Virus record (IMG/VR): IMGVR_UViG_3300025789_001072
Location: 1 to 64,000 of that record
Strand: one strand, 5' to 3'
Length of the DNA stretch: 64,000 nt
Origin: a virus
The translations under genes were made by a program, and so were the position numbers. A model generated the notes under the pieces. That model did no database searches. It was not told where the DNA came from and was given only the letters and a program-made list of their open reading frames with translations. This document shows, piece after piece, positions 35,030 through 42,690 of the stretch; the stretch's first letter is position 1, and every line of letters begins with the position of its first letter.

Positions 35030-35914
35030 ATGTGTATCATAGTGGCCAAGTATTTTGAAGGAACTGGTTGGGTCGGAGTAAAGAACCGAGATAGAAACTA
35101 TGTTCCTGATTTAAGTTTTATTAAAGTTAAAAATAATAATACCGAAACTTTATACTTTCATGATGATATTACAAAATATGTAGAAGGTATGAATGATAGT
35201 GGTATTTGTATTTTATCAGCATCGTTGATGGTGCTTGATGATGAAAAAGAAATCACTGTTCGCACTAAAACACCATCGAAAGATGGTGTAAAGATTAAGA
35301 AAGCACTTAAACTTACTGATATTAAAGCAGTTTGCATGAGTTTAATTAAACAAAAATTACCAGGCTGCACACTTATATTCAATCAAGAAGATTGCTATCT
35401 ACTTGAAGGTGCTTGGGCACCTGGTGGTTATGAAGATAAAGATTACAAATATAAGATTGAAAAGATTGAACACAATGAAACCGTTGCAAGAACTAATCAT
35501 GGTGTATGGTTAAAGTGGGCTGGCTATCAATATGGTGCGGACGATAACGAAAGCATGAGTGCTATTAGTAGTCGCAGTCGTTTGTTAATTGCGCAGCATG
35601 TTGTTGATAGCGCAGAAACACCTGCACAACTTATTGATTGGTTGACCAAAAAGTATGTTGATAATTGGCAGTTAAATGCCATGCGTTTAGCAGATGAAAA
35701 AAAGATGATGCGCACAACTGCACAACTTATGTTAGTGCCAAAAGATTTAACAATGTTTGTGCGTCCTATTCAAAGCAATATTAAGTTTAACTTTTGGAAA
35801 CTTAATGGCGCTAAGGATAATAAGATGTGGGTTGAATTGCTTACCAATCGTGTGCTACGCACTGGCGAAGATGATCCTGCTATTCCAACTAATCTTTCAC
35901 ATATTGAAGATTAA
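35030..35914 (+). CDS. Ntn-hydrolase family protein (C45/choloylglycine-like)
   Basis: A 294-residue protein starting MCIIVAKY with Cys2 as the likely N-terminal nucleophile, followed by GWVGVKNRDRNY, the NRD motif of Ntn amidohydrolases. ARTNHG in mid-protein fits the conserved Asn of the family. Such enzymes cleave or form amide bonds after Met removal. Substrate unknown. Convergent with the 83-residue gene (4-base overlap). Confidence 0.75.
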   Translation: MCIIVAKYFEGTGWVGVKNRDRNYVPDLSFIKVKNNNTETLYFHDDITKYVEGMNDSGICILSASLMVLDDEKEITVRTKTPSKDGVKIKKALKLTDIKAVCMSLIKQKLPGCTLIFNQEDCYLLEGAWAPGGYEDKDYKYKIEKIEHNETVARTNHGVWLKWAGYQYGADDNESMSAISSRSRLLIAQHVVDSAETPAQLIDWLTKKYVDNWQLNAMRLADEKKMMRTTAQLMLVPKDLTMFVRPIQSNIKFNFWKLNGAKDNKMWVELLTNRVLRTGEDDPAIPTNLSHIED

Positions 35915-36162
35915 ACTGGATGATGGGCTAAACCCCAATCATTGTTTACCCAACGCAAACTAAACAGCATGGCATCTTCACTACAGTAAAATCGCCACTG
36001 ACTAGTCCAACCAAAATCGTCATTAACATATGGCCATTTTTCTACTTGAAATTTAATGTCATTTGACTCACACCATTTATGCATCTGATCAATCCACCAC
36101 TCTTTTCCATAATAGTGGGCGGCAGGTAGCGTGATATCAATTTTATAAATTTCGTCTATCAT
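35911..36162 (-). CDS. Small protein with FSLRW motif
   Basis: An 83-residue protein with WRFYCSEDAMLFSLRW before a short tail. This F..E.DAMxFxLRW ending is seen in many T4-like phage small proteins and links it to the three genes at 29442-30386. Function unknown. Confidence 0.65.
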   Translation of the reverse strand: MIDEIYKIDITLPAAHYYGKEWWIDQMHKWCESNDIKFQVEKWPYVNDDFGWTSQWRFYCSEDAMLFSLRWVNNDWGLAHHPV

Positions 36163-36178
36163 GATTACTTTTTAAGTT

Positions 36179-36311
36179 TGGTGCGCTCTACCAGAATCGA
36201 ACTGGTACGCCGAAGCGAGAGATTTTACGGCGGAGATTCTGGATTTGAACCATAATGGGCGTTTACCCTTTCTCCGAAGTCTCTTGTGTCTACCTATTCC
36301 ACCAAGAGCGC
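36179..36311 (-). tRNA. tRNA-Leu (UAA), anticodon loop interrupted by 50 nt
   Basis: All parts of a tRNA-Leu are intact: acceptor GCGCTCT/AGAGCGC (7 perfect pairs), D-arm GTG/CAC with GG, anticodon stem AGAGA/TCTCT, variable arm CGC TTCG GCG, T-arm ACCAG TTCGATT CTGGT, discriminator A, encoded CCA. The anticodon loop is split: CTT or CT before the insert, AAAA or TAAAA after it. Removing 50 nt gives the normal loop CTTAAAA (anticodon UAA) and an 83-nt tRNA. The insertion point matches that of group I introns in cyanobacterial tRNA-Leu(UAA), next to U34, but the insert is far too short for a group I intron. Confidence 0.85.
36228..36277 (-). other. 50-nt tRNA-like insert in tRNA-Leu
   Basis: The insert (36277-36228 or 36276-36227, one-base ambiguity) folds like a D-armless mini-tRNA: CGGAGA/TCTCCG closing stem, a GGG/CCC hairpin, and a T-arm-like TGG TTCAAAT CCA with a canonical T-loop. 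Acceptor plus T-arm is the minimal RNase P substrate, so host tRNA-processing enzymes might excise it (inference). Confidence 0.7.
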
Positions 36312-36318
36312 ATTAGCC

Positions 36319-36606
36319 TTATTTTACACTTATACTATGTATGCTGTCAAGACGAAACGAACGCCATTCTTTAATATCGGTCACAAAAACTGCCAACGAT
36401 TTATCACTGACCTTGCGCTTTGGCATTTCAGTATCTTCGCTTTCTACGATAGGAGGCAACATCTCAGGATTAAGAGTGCAAGGCATCGTGCGTAGATCAC
36501 CATTGACTTTAGTAAAGGTTACTTCACAAATACCTTCATGCAACATACTACGCAGCATATCAATGCTTGGTTGAACATCCGCATTAAATTCAATATATGT
36601 TGGCAT
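36319..36606 (-). CDS. WYL_2/Sm-like SH3 beta-barrel protein (DUF2693-like)
   Basis: A 95-residue protein with LRSMLHEGICEVTFTKVNGDLRTMPCTLNP and a C-terminal EWRSFRLDSI, the pattern of the small phage SH3-like WYL_2 family. A nucleic-acid or ligand-binding role is likely but unproven. Lies between two tRNA genes. Confidence 0.75.
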   Translation of the reverse strand: MPTYIEFNADVQPSIDMLRSMLHEGICEVTFTKVNGDLRTMPCTLNPEMLPPIVESEDTEMPKRKVSDKSLAVFVTDIKEWRSFRLDSIHSISVK

Positions 36607-36624
36607 CTATACTCTTTCAAAAAA

Positions 36625-36700
36625 TGGTGGGCAGTGAGGGACTCAAACCCCCGATCAAATTCTTATGAGGAACCGGCTTTAGTCGCTAAGCTAACCGCCC
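36625..36700 (-). tRNA. tRNA with CAU anticodon (Met, possibly Ile2)
   Basis: Acceptor GGGCGGT/ACTGCCC (one G-T), anticodon stem GGTTC/GAATT with loop CTCATAA, T-loop TTTGAGT, discriminator A, encoded CCA. The D-loop AGCGACTA lacks the usual GG. Initiator, elongator or lysidine-type Ile cannot be decided by eye. Confidence 0.88.
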
Positions 36701-36711
36701 ATTGTTATAAT

Positions 36712-36936
36712 TTATACTGTTTTGTTTAACCTGTCAATAAAAAGTTTCTTCAACGCTTTCTCAAAACCTTCCGAATTTCCTTCAACACGAGCCAAGAACA
36801 ATTCGTAAACAAGTGGGTCATGACTTGGTGGTGTAAAAACAAGATTGCGTGATTTCATCTCTTCAATGAGTTCATCATCATCAAAATCACTGATATCATA
36901 TTCTACTTCTACTTCTGTGTAATGTGTTCGTGCCAT
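36712..36936 (-). CDS. Small acidic hypothetical protein, 74 aa
   Basis: Begins MARTHYTEVEVEYDISDFDDDELIEEM; acidic and probably helical. GGAAGA precedes the ATG. Similar acidic D/E helices occur in small phage proteins; function unknown. Confidence 0.6.
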   Translation of the reverse strand: MARTHYTEVEVEYDISDFDDDELIEEMKSRNLVFTPPSHDPLVYELFLARVEGNSEGFEKALKKLFIDRLNKTV

Positions 36937-36938
36937 TT

Positions 36939-37382
36939 TTATTCTTCCATTTCAAAAAGGTTATTGCCAAATTCTTCTGGTTCACCAAAAAGATAATTGT
37001 ATTCTAGACTATCAGCGCATACAATATTTTGCTCAACAACATATCGCAAATCTTCACGCCCACACAATAAACGATCTTGACATAATTTAACATTGTCTGC
37101 CATAATGTCAACACCATAAATCGTAGATAGTGCAGTTTCAAATGAAATGCCGCTTTCAAGTTTGCAAATTAATACTTCACTTAAGAACTGCCCATCACCA
37201 CATGCAGGATCACAGAATATTTTAGTCGGATCACTGAATAATTCTTGTGGTAACTTGTCTAATACTTCTTGCACAAGTTCAGTAGGTGTAAACACTTCAC
37301 CTGTTGCTTTCACTCGCAACTTGTCACGTTCTACGCCACTCATATATTCACGATTACGAAGATGATTAATTATCTTTTGCAT
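36939..37382 (-). CDS. Partial-type N6 adenine methylase, motif I only
   Basis: A 147-residue protein (ATG at 37382 or 37391) with GEVFTPTELVQEVLDKLP and DPACGDGQFL (SAM-binding motif I), as in N6_Mtase/Eco57I families. The catalytic NPPY/F motif is absent, so it is probably not an active methylase by itself. It starts inside the end of the full-length methylase gene; the pair may form a heteromer, or this may be a decayed duplicate. Confidence 0.7.
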   Translation of the reverse strand: MQKIINHLRNREYMSGVERDKLRVKATGEVFTPTELVQEVLDKLPQELFSDPTKIFCDPACGDGQFLSEVLICKLESGISFETALSTIYGVDIMADNVKLCQDRLLCGREDLRYVVEQNIVCADSLEYNYLFGEPEEFGNNLFEMEE

Positions 37383-38592
37383 TGAACCCATCTACGAATT
37401 TCTTTTCATCATCAGTAAGTCCAAAGTAATTGTATACTTCATCATCGTTGTATACATGGTTCAGCGGTGGCAGCGCAAAGTTTCTGATTACTTCTTTATT
37501 ATTAAACCCACTCCACTTATTACATGCCATGATAAAGTGAAATAGTTTACTGTTAATAACGCTATGTGCACTATCAACTGTTTCACCATCTTTTACAATA
37601 TATGCCAGACACATATCAGTAAATCCCATAGTTCCGTAATCTGGCTTTGGTTGATACTTGCCACTAAGACTAATCATGACTTTATGATCATTTAGATTAG
37701 GATGCGGAACATTAGTATACCAATAACGTTCGCCCTTGGCTGGCGTATGATATACAGGATAGGTAAACATGTTATCTTGTGTTTCACTATACTTGATAAT
37801 ATTTTTACTCTGCAATTGTCCAGCAATAACTTTGCCTGTTATCTTTGCTGAGTATTTTAAATTAATGCTATATGCAAGCGCATTATTAATGGTAGGCAAA
37901 CTATCATACTGACGAAGATCAACAGTAATCTGTGTACCATCATTAAGTTCAACGAGCGTAGAGCCACCATATGGCGCATGCTGCACAATATAATAACTAA
38001 ATGTGCTTCCAACACCTGCAAAGTGTTTTCCAAGACTGTTGCTAAGATTGATATATGTTGTATTGTTCTTCGCAAGAACATCCTTGAGAAGATATCGTCC
38101 GCCGCTTAAATTCTTGGTTGGTCCTGCCCAACTTGCAGGCGTAATCATTGCAAGATATCCGCCATCGACAAGTAATTCGTTAACACTCTTGTCAACGAAT
38201 TTACTCCAAAGATTGGTGCTTAGGCTTTTACGATTGCCATTGCTATCGCTTTCGCCAAATGGTGGATTGCCGACAATTACGTCAAACTTCATAGTAACAT
38301 CCTGCTTCAAGAAATCATTATACGACATCTTATTGAAATTTCCAATAAGTTTATTCATGTTCACGGCAAGATTAACTAATGCCTTGTTATATTCAACCCC
38401 ATAAACACGGCCCTGAATGTTCTCATCATTATGACCTGCTTCACGCAACCGACGAATAATTTCAATTAAAAATTGTCCACCACCCATTACTGGATCAAGA
38501 AAAGTTGTAGTTGTGCTAGTCCACACATGTGGTGGCAAGCCGTCAAGCATTTGACTGACAAGAGCAGTGATTGGTTTAATACGAGCAAGCAT
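37366..38592 (-). CDS. N6-adenine DNA methyltransferase (Eco57I/TaqI-like)
   Basis: A 408-residue methylase with FLDPVMGGGQFL (motif I) and VIVGNPPFGES (catalytic NPPF). The C-terminal half would hold the target-recognition region. Stop and start overlap with the helicase gene upstream. With the helicase this resembles methylase-helicase modules of restriction or anti-phage systems, but no nuclease domain is visible. It could protect phage DNA or guide a phage-specific process. Confidence 0.82.
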   Translation of the reverse strand: MLARIKPITALVSQMLDGLPPHVWTSTTTTFLDPVMGGGQFLIEIIRRLREAGHNDENIQGRVYGVEYNKALVNLAVNMNKLIGNFNKMSYNDFLKQDVTMKFDVIVGNPPFGESDSNGNRKSLSTNLWSKFVDKSVNELLVDGGYLAMITPASWAGPTKNLSGGRYLLKDVLAKNNTTYINLSNSLGKHFAGVGSTFSYYIVQHAPYGGSTLVELNDGTQITVDLRQYDSLPTINNALAYSINLKYSAKITGKVIAGQLQSKNIIKYSETQDNMFTYPVYHTPAKGERYWYTNVPHPNLNDHKVMISLSGKYQPKPDYGTMGFTDMCLAYIVKDGETVDSAHSVINSKLFHFIMACNKWSGFNNKEVIRNFALPPLNHVYNDDEVYNYFGLTDDEKKFVDGFNAKDN

Positions 38593-40865
38593 TATGCACC
38601 TATTAGTTTAATGACTTTGGCAGATTTCTGTAAACTTGCCAAATCATAATTCAAGATACCACGGTCGAAAAACTCAAGAATCTTCTGTGGCGTTGCACTA
38701 AATTCCTGCGTGACATACGCATGATATTCACTATCGTCAATACAAGCCTTTAGACTATCACGTATTGTAACCTGATTTGTCATAAATGTCAAGTAGGGAA
38801 GATGCTCAACGATGGTAGTAAGAACCTTACGAGCCTTATCAACCGCATCTAGATTAGCATCACGTTCGTTATTATTATTTTGCTGCTTACTGGATGAAGA
38901 TTCACCGTAAGTTTTACCACGTTCAGCAATTTGAGTTTCTTCGAGATTATCATAAGCAATATTGCCGTTAGCAAGAGCAATGATTTCTGTCAGGCTCATC
39001 TTAGTCAGATCAGCTTGTTTGCCAACCATACGACTTAACGTGTCACGGTTAAGTAGCTGCTGCAAATAATCATCTGGATTTATCTTAACCGCACCATCAG
39101 GCGTTGCTGAAAAGATATCAATCGTAGCAATAACCTTACGTTGTGCATCAACTATTTCAATACCATCACGCTTGGCAATATTCTGTGCAGCGGCAACCAA
39201 CATTGTATCAAATTTATCATCACGATTTGGATCAAATGACAAACTAAAAATACGTCCAATCTTGCCAGCATCTAGAGGAGTAAGAGCACGACTGATCTTT
39301 TGTGTAGTAGCGCCAGCATCACCTTCATCATAGCATAAAAATAGATTAGTAATTTCACCAATGCTGTAACTACGCTGAGCCATACCACGGCTAAGAATAA
39401 GAACAGGTGTGTTTGACTCCTTTGCTTTGGCAACTACTTCCTTTGTAATTTCTTCGGCATTCTCATTCTTAATCTTGATACCATTATAGGTGCCAGCGCC
39501 ACTAATCTCTAAAATTATCCAACCTTTTAACGCTGATTGCGTGTATGCAACAACATCCTTAAGGTCTTTATTTCGCATACCGCCTGGCAGAAACATCATT
39601 GATGCTTGAAAGCTGTCACTGACATTTGTTTGATATGAAATGTTAAGTTCATCAAGATTATTCTTACCAAGAAACATAGCCTCAAGCATACGAACCCAGA
39701 AACCTTTTGCACGAGAAGGTTTCTTAGAAAATTTAGTCCAACTTGGCAAATTATCCTTATCAATCATAACCGTTGGATCAAGGCGACATGCTTGAGCAAG
39801 AGCATTATTGATATCAAGCTGATAGAACTGTGTATCAACCACCTTATCAACACGACTATAATCAATATCAAAGTTCTTTAACGTATTGCTATGATAGACG
39901 CTGCCACCGTTTAATACTTCTTTTTTAATAATAAGAAGTTCTGGATATACAACAGAAAGATAGTGGTCAATTTTCCAATTGCCGCATGCACGATCACCAT
40001 TAGTACCAGTCATTAGCACAACATGATCATTAGATTTTACTGCAGCAATAAATGGCTCTGTTTGATTTTTAGTATGTGCGCCAAAGTCTGCTTCATCAAT
40101 AAAAAGCAACCGTGGTTGTTCAAGATTAAACAAATAATCAATACGATCTTGCCGCAACGAACCGCCGACCATGCTAAGCAATACAATAACTTGCTGATCG
40201 TTGTCAAGAGCAGTTTGAACATCTGCTTGATATGTTGCACTGGATGCTTCGACCACTACCATATTACGAAATTGTTCATACTTTGCTAATTCATTTTTAA
40301 AACTAGCAAATGATGTAAGAACATAACTGGCAATAATAGTTAATCGTGAATTAAGTTCGTGAGCAAGAGCCGCTGCCCAAATTGTTTTACCAAAGCGAGC
40401 ACACAATTCTGCTAATGTAATCTGTTTGTTTTCGCCAATTGTAGCAATAACATTTTCAGCCGCTGCATATTGCCAAGGACTAAGACCAACTTTAGAACGT
40501 TCTATGCCCCATGAATTAATATATTGGTTAATGCGAAGCATTGCGGTTTCAAAGTGAACTGCATGATGCTCATCTTGTGGATCAACACGATATCCGATAG
40601 CAGGACGAATATAATCATCCATCTTTGCCTTTGCATAATTACGGTTAACTGCAGTTGCAATTTCAGTTACATCCCAGAAGCCATCAATAACAACCTTGCC
40701 GTTATCATAGTCACGCTTGTTAACACCAAGACTTTGGCGAACACGATTAATAACCGCAGTTTCAATGTCTTCGCCTGTTAATACAAATGTTTGTCCAAAT
40801 TTAACCTCATTTGGATTATTGATAAAATGATGCAAATATACAACCATGCTACCTTCGGTATTCAT
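38592..40865 (-). CDS. SF2 helicase, restriction-subunit-like
   Basis: A 757-residue DEAD-type helicase/translocase: Walker A variant LCARFGKT near residue 160, LLFIDEAD (motif II) near 250, MTGT (motif III-like), and TTQKISRALTP (motif VI region) near 530. The order fits type I/III restriction subunits or related phage helicases. The C-terminal 150 residues contain a polar low-complexity linker (SSSSKQQNNNNER). No nuclease motif recognised. Directly upstream of the methylase, same operon. Confidence 0.8.
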   Translation of the reverse strand: MNTEGSMVVYLHHFINNPNEVKFGQTFVLTGEDIETAVINRVRQSLGVNKRDYDNGKVVIDGFWDVTEIATAVNRNYAKAKMDDYIRPAIGYRVDPQDEHHAVHFETAMLRINQYINSWGIERSKVGLSPWQYAAAENVIATIGENKQITLAELCARFGKTIWAAALAHELNSRLTIIASYVLTSFASFKNELAKYEQFRNMVVVEASSATYQADVQTALDNDQQVIVLLSMVGGSLRQDRIDYLFNLEQPRLLFIDEADFGAHTKNQTEPFIAAVKSNDHVVLMTGTNGDRACGNWKIDHYLSVVYPELLIIKKEVLNGGSVYHSNTLKNFDIDYSRVDKVVDTQFYQLDINNALAQACRLDPTVMIDKDNLPSWTKFSKKPSRAKGFWVRMLEAMFLGKNNLDELNISYQTNVSDSFQASMMFLPGGMRNKDLKDVVAYTQSALKGWIILEISGAGTYNGIKIKNENAEEITKEVVAKAKESNTPVLILSRGMAQRSYSIGEITNLFLCYDEGDAGATTQKISRALTPLDAGKIGRIFSLSFDPNRDDKFDTMLVAAAQNIAKRDGIEIVDAQRKVIATIDIFSATPDGAVKINPDDYLQQLLNRDTLSRMVGKQADLTKMSLTEIIALANGNIAYDNLEETQIAERGKTYGESSSSKQQNNNNERDANLDAVDKARKVLTTIVEHLPYLTFMTNQVTIRDSLKACIDDSEYHAYVTQEFSATPQKILEFFDRGILNYDLASLQKSAKVIKLIGA

Positions 40866-40866
40866 A

Positions 40867-41304
40867 TTACTTTACTTTCTTCTGTGATTGTTTAAACATT
40901 TTATACAATCCAAGTTCACGACCAAAGGCTTCAATCTCCCAAGGACAATCCCAATAGTTCATATCTTCTGGATAATACTCACCAGCAAAACGATACATGC
41001 GCTTACGAGAGTTGAAGCCAAACTTGTCACACACATGCTGCTTGACATGCACCATCTCATGGGCGAGCGCCAACAATATAGACCGCTCGCCCATGTCAGC
41101 ATCAACCGTGATAGTAAACTCTTTACCATCATCATTGACACAATCAGCATAATTGCCTTGGTTCTTCAAAAAACCTTTTTCAAAGTCAATATGCACGTCT
41201 ACCTTCGCATGTTTCTTCATGAGATAATCGGCATAGAAACCCATCGCTGCCTTGACGGTTTTGTGGTCAATCTTGGAAGGCTTGCCAGAAATCGTGAGGA
41301 ACAT
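40867..41304 (-). CDS. SprT-like zinc metalloprotease
   Basis: A 145-residue protein with LAHEMVHVKQH (HExxH zinc motif) and a downstream EIEAFGRE that may give the third ligand. Phage SprT-like proteases are common and undefined; cellular SPRTN cleaves DNA-protein crosslinks. GGAGAT before the ATG. First gene of the helicase-methylase operon. Confidence 0.8.
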   Translation of the reverse strand: MFLTISGKPSKIDHKTVKAAMGFYADYLMKKHAKVDVHIDFEKGFLKNQGNYADCVNDDGKEFTITVDADMGERSILLALAHEMVHVKQHVCDKFGFNSRKRMYRFAGEYYPEDMNYWDCPWEIEAFGRELGLYKMFKQSQKKVK

Positions 41305-41330
41305 GCGATATCTCCATTGCTTATATTCTC

Positions 41331-41358
41331 AATATAACATGGATTTAGGGTTTGTCAA
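41331..41358 (-). promoter_or_regulatory. Sigma70-like promoter of SprT-helicase-methylase operon
   Basis: TTGACA, 16-base spacer, TATATT on the minus strand, inside the 3' end of the kinase gene. Confidence 0.78.
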
Positions 41359-41815
41359 GCATTATTATTTCGTCAAATCCCTCACTCAGATGAGGCATTT
41401 CAAGATGTTCAATCATGCTATCAATAACATTTTGCGGTATCTTCTTGCCCCAACGACTGTCCAATCGGCGTTGCAATTCGGCCTCATCTGGCGTAGGAAA
41501 AAATACCCCAACCTTGATCCAATCCTTGGGTAGCCGTGCCAACCGCAACTTGCGGTGCTTGGCTACCGTGTTGGTTTGATCCCATACAAGCGTCTTGTCC
41601 AAATTGATAGCCATCTGCACTTGCGAGTCACAAAACTTTTGTGCATAGCCAATAGCCTGACTAAACATTTGGTCATAGGTCTTGCCAGCCTTGGCAGCGA
41701 CAGTTTCAATATAAGCATCGCTAGACGCAATGATTGCGTCTTCAAAACCTTGCTTTGTAATCCACGTTGACTTGCCGGAACCTGGCACACCAATTAACAT
41801 ATAACACTTTGTCAT
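41345..41815 (-). CDS. Polynucleotide 5'-kinase domain (Pnkp N-terminal half)
   Basis: A 156-residue P-loop kinase: GVPGSGKSTW at 9-18, like the start of T4 PseT. WDQTNTVAKHRK and RLDSRWGKKIP give the lid/substrate regions. It lacks the phosphatase half that T4 PseT has; that half is a separate gene at 42041. It would phosphorylate RNA 5'-OH ends before ligation. A general AAA_33 kinase is the alternative. Confidence 0.82.
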   Translation of the reverse strand: MTKCYMLIGVPGSGKSTWITKQGFEDAIIASSDAYIETVAAKAGKTYDQMFSQAIGYAQKFCDSQVQMAINLDKTLVWDQTNTVAKHRKLRLARLPKDWIKVGVFFPTPDEAELQRRLDSRWGKKIPQNVIDSMIEHLEMPHLSEGFDEIIMLDKP

Positions 41816-42039
41816 TTTACACCTATCATTTCAACTTCACTATCAGTTTCAATCCAGAGTTTGGCACCACATTTTCGTGGTTTGTCTGAACTATACACCA
41901 TACGAGATGGACCTTTAATATCTACTTCCATACAGTATGTTACCACACCATCCTGTTCAACACGAACAACAGGCTCACTTCTGCCGTGTTTGGCGTTAGC
42001 CTGTATGATGTTTCGATTAATATGGATAATAGTAGTCAT
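41812..42039 (-). CDS. Conserved phage hypothetical between Pnkp halves
   Basis: A 75-residue protein from the ATG at 42039. INRNIIQANAKHG, EVDIKGPSRMVYS and CGAKLWIETD match a small conserved phage protein. It sits between the phosphatase and kinase genes with tight spacing. Confidence 0.7.
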   Translation of the reverse strand: MTTIIHINRNIIQANAKHGRSEPVVRVEQDGVVTYCMEVDIKGPSRMVYSSDKPRKCGAKLWIETDSEVEMIGVK

Positions 42040-42040
42040 A

Positions 42041-42490
42041 TCAAAAATTACCTTCGGCAACCTGCAACACACGAACGCCACATGCACGGATGGCATCAAC
42101 AACCTGATTACGGTCATCAAACCACAGCCAAGGCTCGCCAAAGTCGCTACGGATTTGGTCAAACAATTCTACTTTGACAATGCTATCCTTGCGATAGTCC
42201 CTTTCCGCTCGCATGTAAAGCCGCTTGTATGGAACGGTATGCGTTGCCAACCACTTCTCGGTTACCGCACGAGTTTCCTCGCCACGACCGCTGCAAAAGA
42301 TGATAATGTCGCCCCGTGAATGAAACACATCCAACAGCAATGAGATGTCTGCATGAACAGTGTCATTTGCCATACCAGCGTTCCAAGCAGCCCAGTTCTT
42401 TGGCTTGCTTGCAACCCAATGCTTGCGGTGTTCAGTGTTGGCAATCGTGCCATCAATGTCACATACGATAATCTTGTTCACTTTAACCAT
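42041..42490 (-). CDS. Polynucleotide 3'-phosphatase domain (Pnkp C-terminal half)
   Basis: A 149-residue HAD phosphatase: VCDIDGTIAN (nucleophile Asp), SGRGEETR (motif II), YRKDSIVK (motif III Lys) and WLWFDDRNQVVD (motif IV). The order and the FDDRxQVV segment match the 3'-phosphatase domain of T4 Pnkp. It would remove 3'-phosphates or 2',3'-cyclic phosphates at broken tRNAs. Encoded apart from the kinase. Confidence 0.88.
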   Translation of the reverse strand: MVKVNKIIVCDIDGTIANTEHRKHWVASKPKNWAAWNAGMANDTVHADISLLLDVFHSRGDIIIFCSGRGEETRAVTEKWLATHTVPYKRLYMRAERDYRKDSIVKVELFDQIRSDFGEPWLWFDDRNQVVDAIRACGVRVLQVAEGNF

Positions 42491-42636
42491 TCCTTGTGAT
42501 AGCCAATAAGCGTCTTGATTTGATCTTGACTAAGTTCGCCGTTGGACAGGAGACCCGCCATATACGAGTCATAAATCATGTTCTTTTTGTCACAATAAAG
42601 TGACACCAGAAAGCGTAATTTGTCCATGTCATACAT
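42478..42636 (-). CDS. Small hypothetical protein, 52 aa
   Basis: ATG at 42636 with AAGGAG 9 bases upstream. MYDMDKLRFLVSLYC, then a helical GLLSNGELSQDQIKTLI. First gene of the kinase-phosphatase operon. Function unknown. Confidence 0.6.
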   Translation of the reverse strand: MYDMDKLRFLVSLYCDKKNMIYDSYMAGLLSNGELSQDQIKTLIGYHKEWLK

Positions 42637-42659
42637 CGTTTGCGTTCTCCTTATATCCA

Positions 42660-42687
42660 AATATAACACAGGTTTAAGGGTTGTCAA
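42660..42687 (-). promoter_or_regulatory. Sigma70-like promoter of Pnkp operon
   Basis: TTGACA, 16-base spacer, TATATT; near-identical to the promoters at 31591 and 41331. Confidence 0.8.
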
Positions 42688-42690
42688 GCA

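Noticed and set aside
36227-36277. Insert in tRNA-Leu as a group I intron
   Set aside because: The position matches cyanobacterial group I introns in tRNA-Leu(UAA), but 50 nt cannot hold the P3-P9 core or a guanosine site.
41345-42490. Pnkp split caused by a frameshift or sequencing error
   Set aside because: The two halves are in reversed order compared with T4 PseT and have a complete gene between them.
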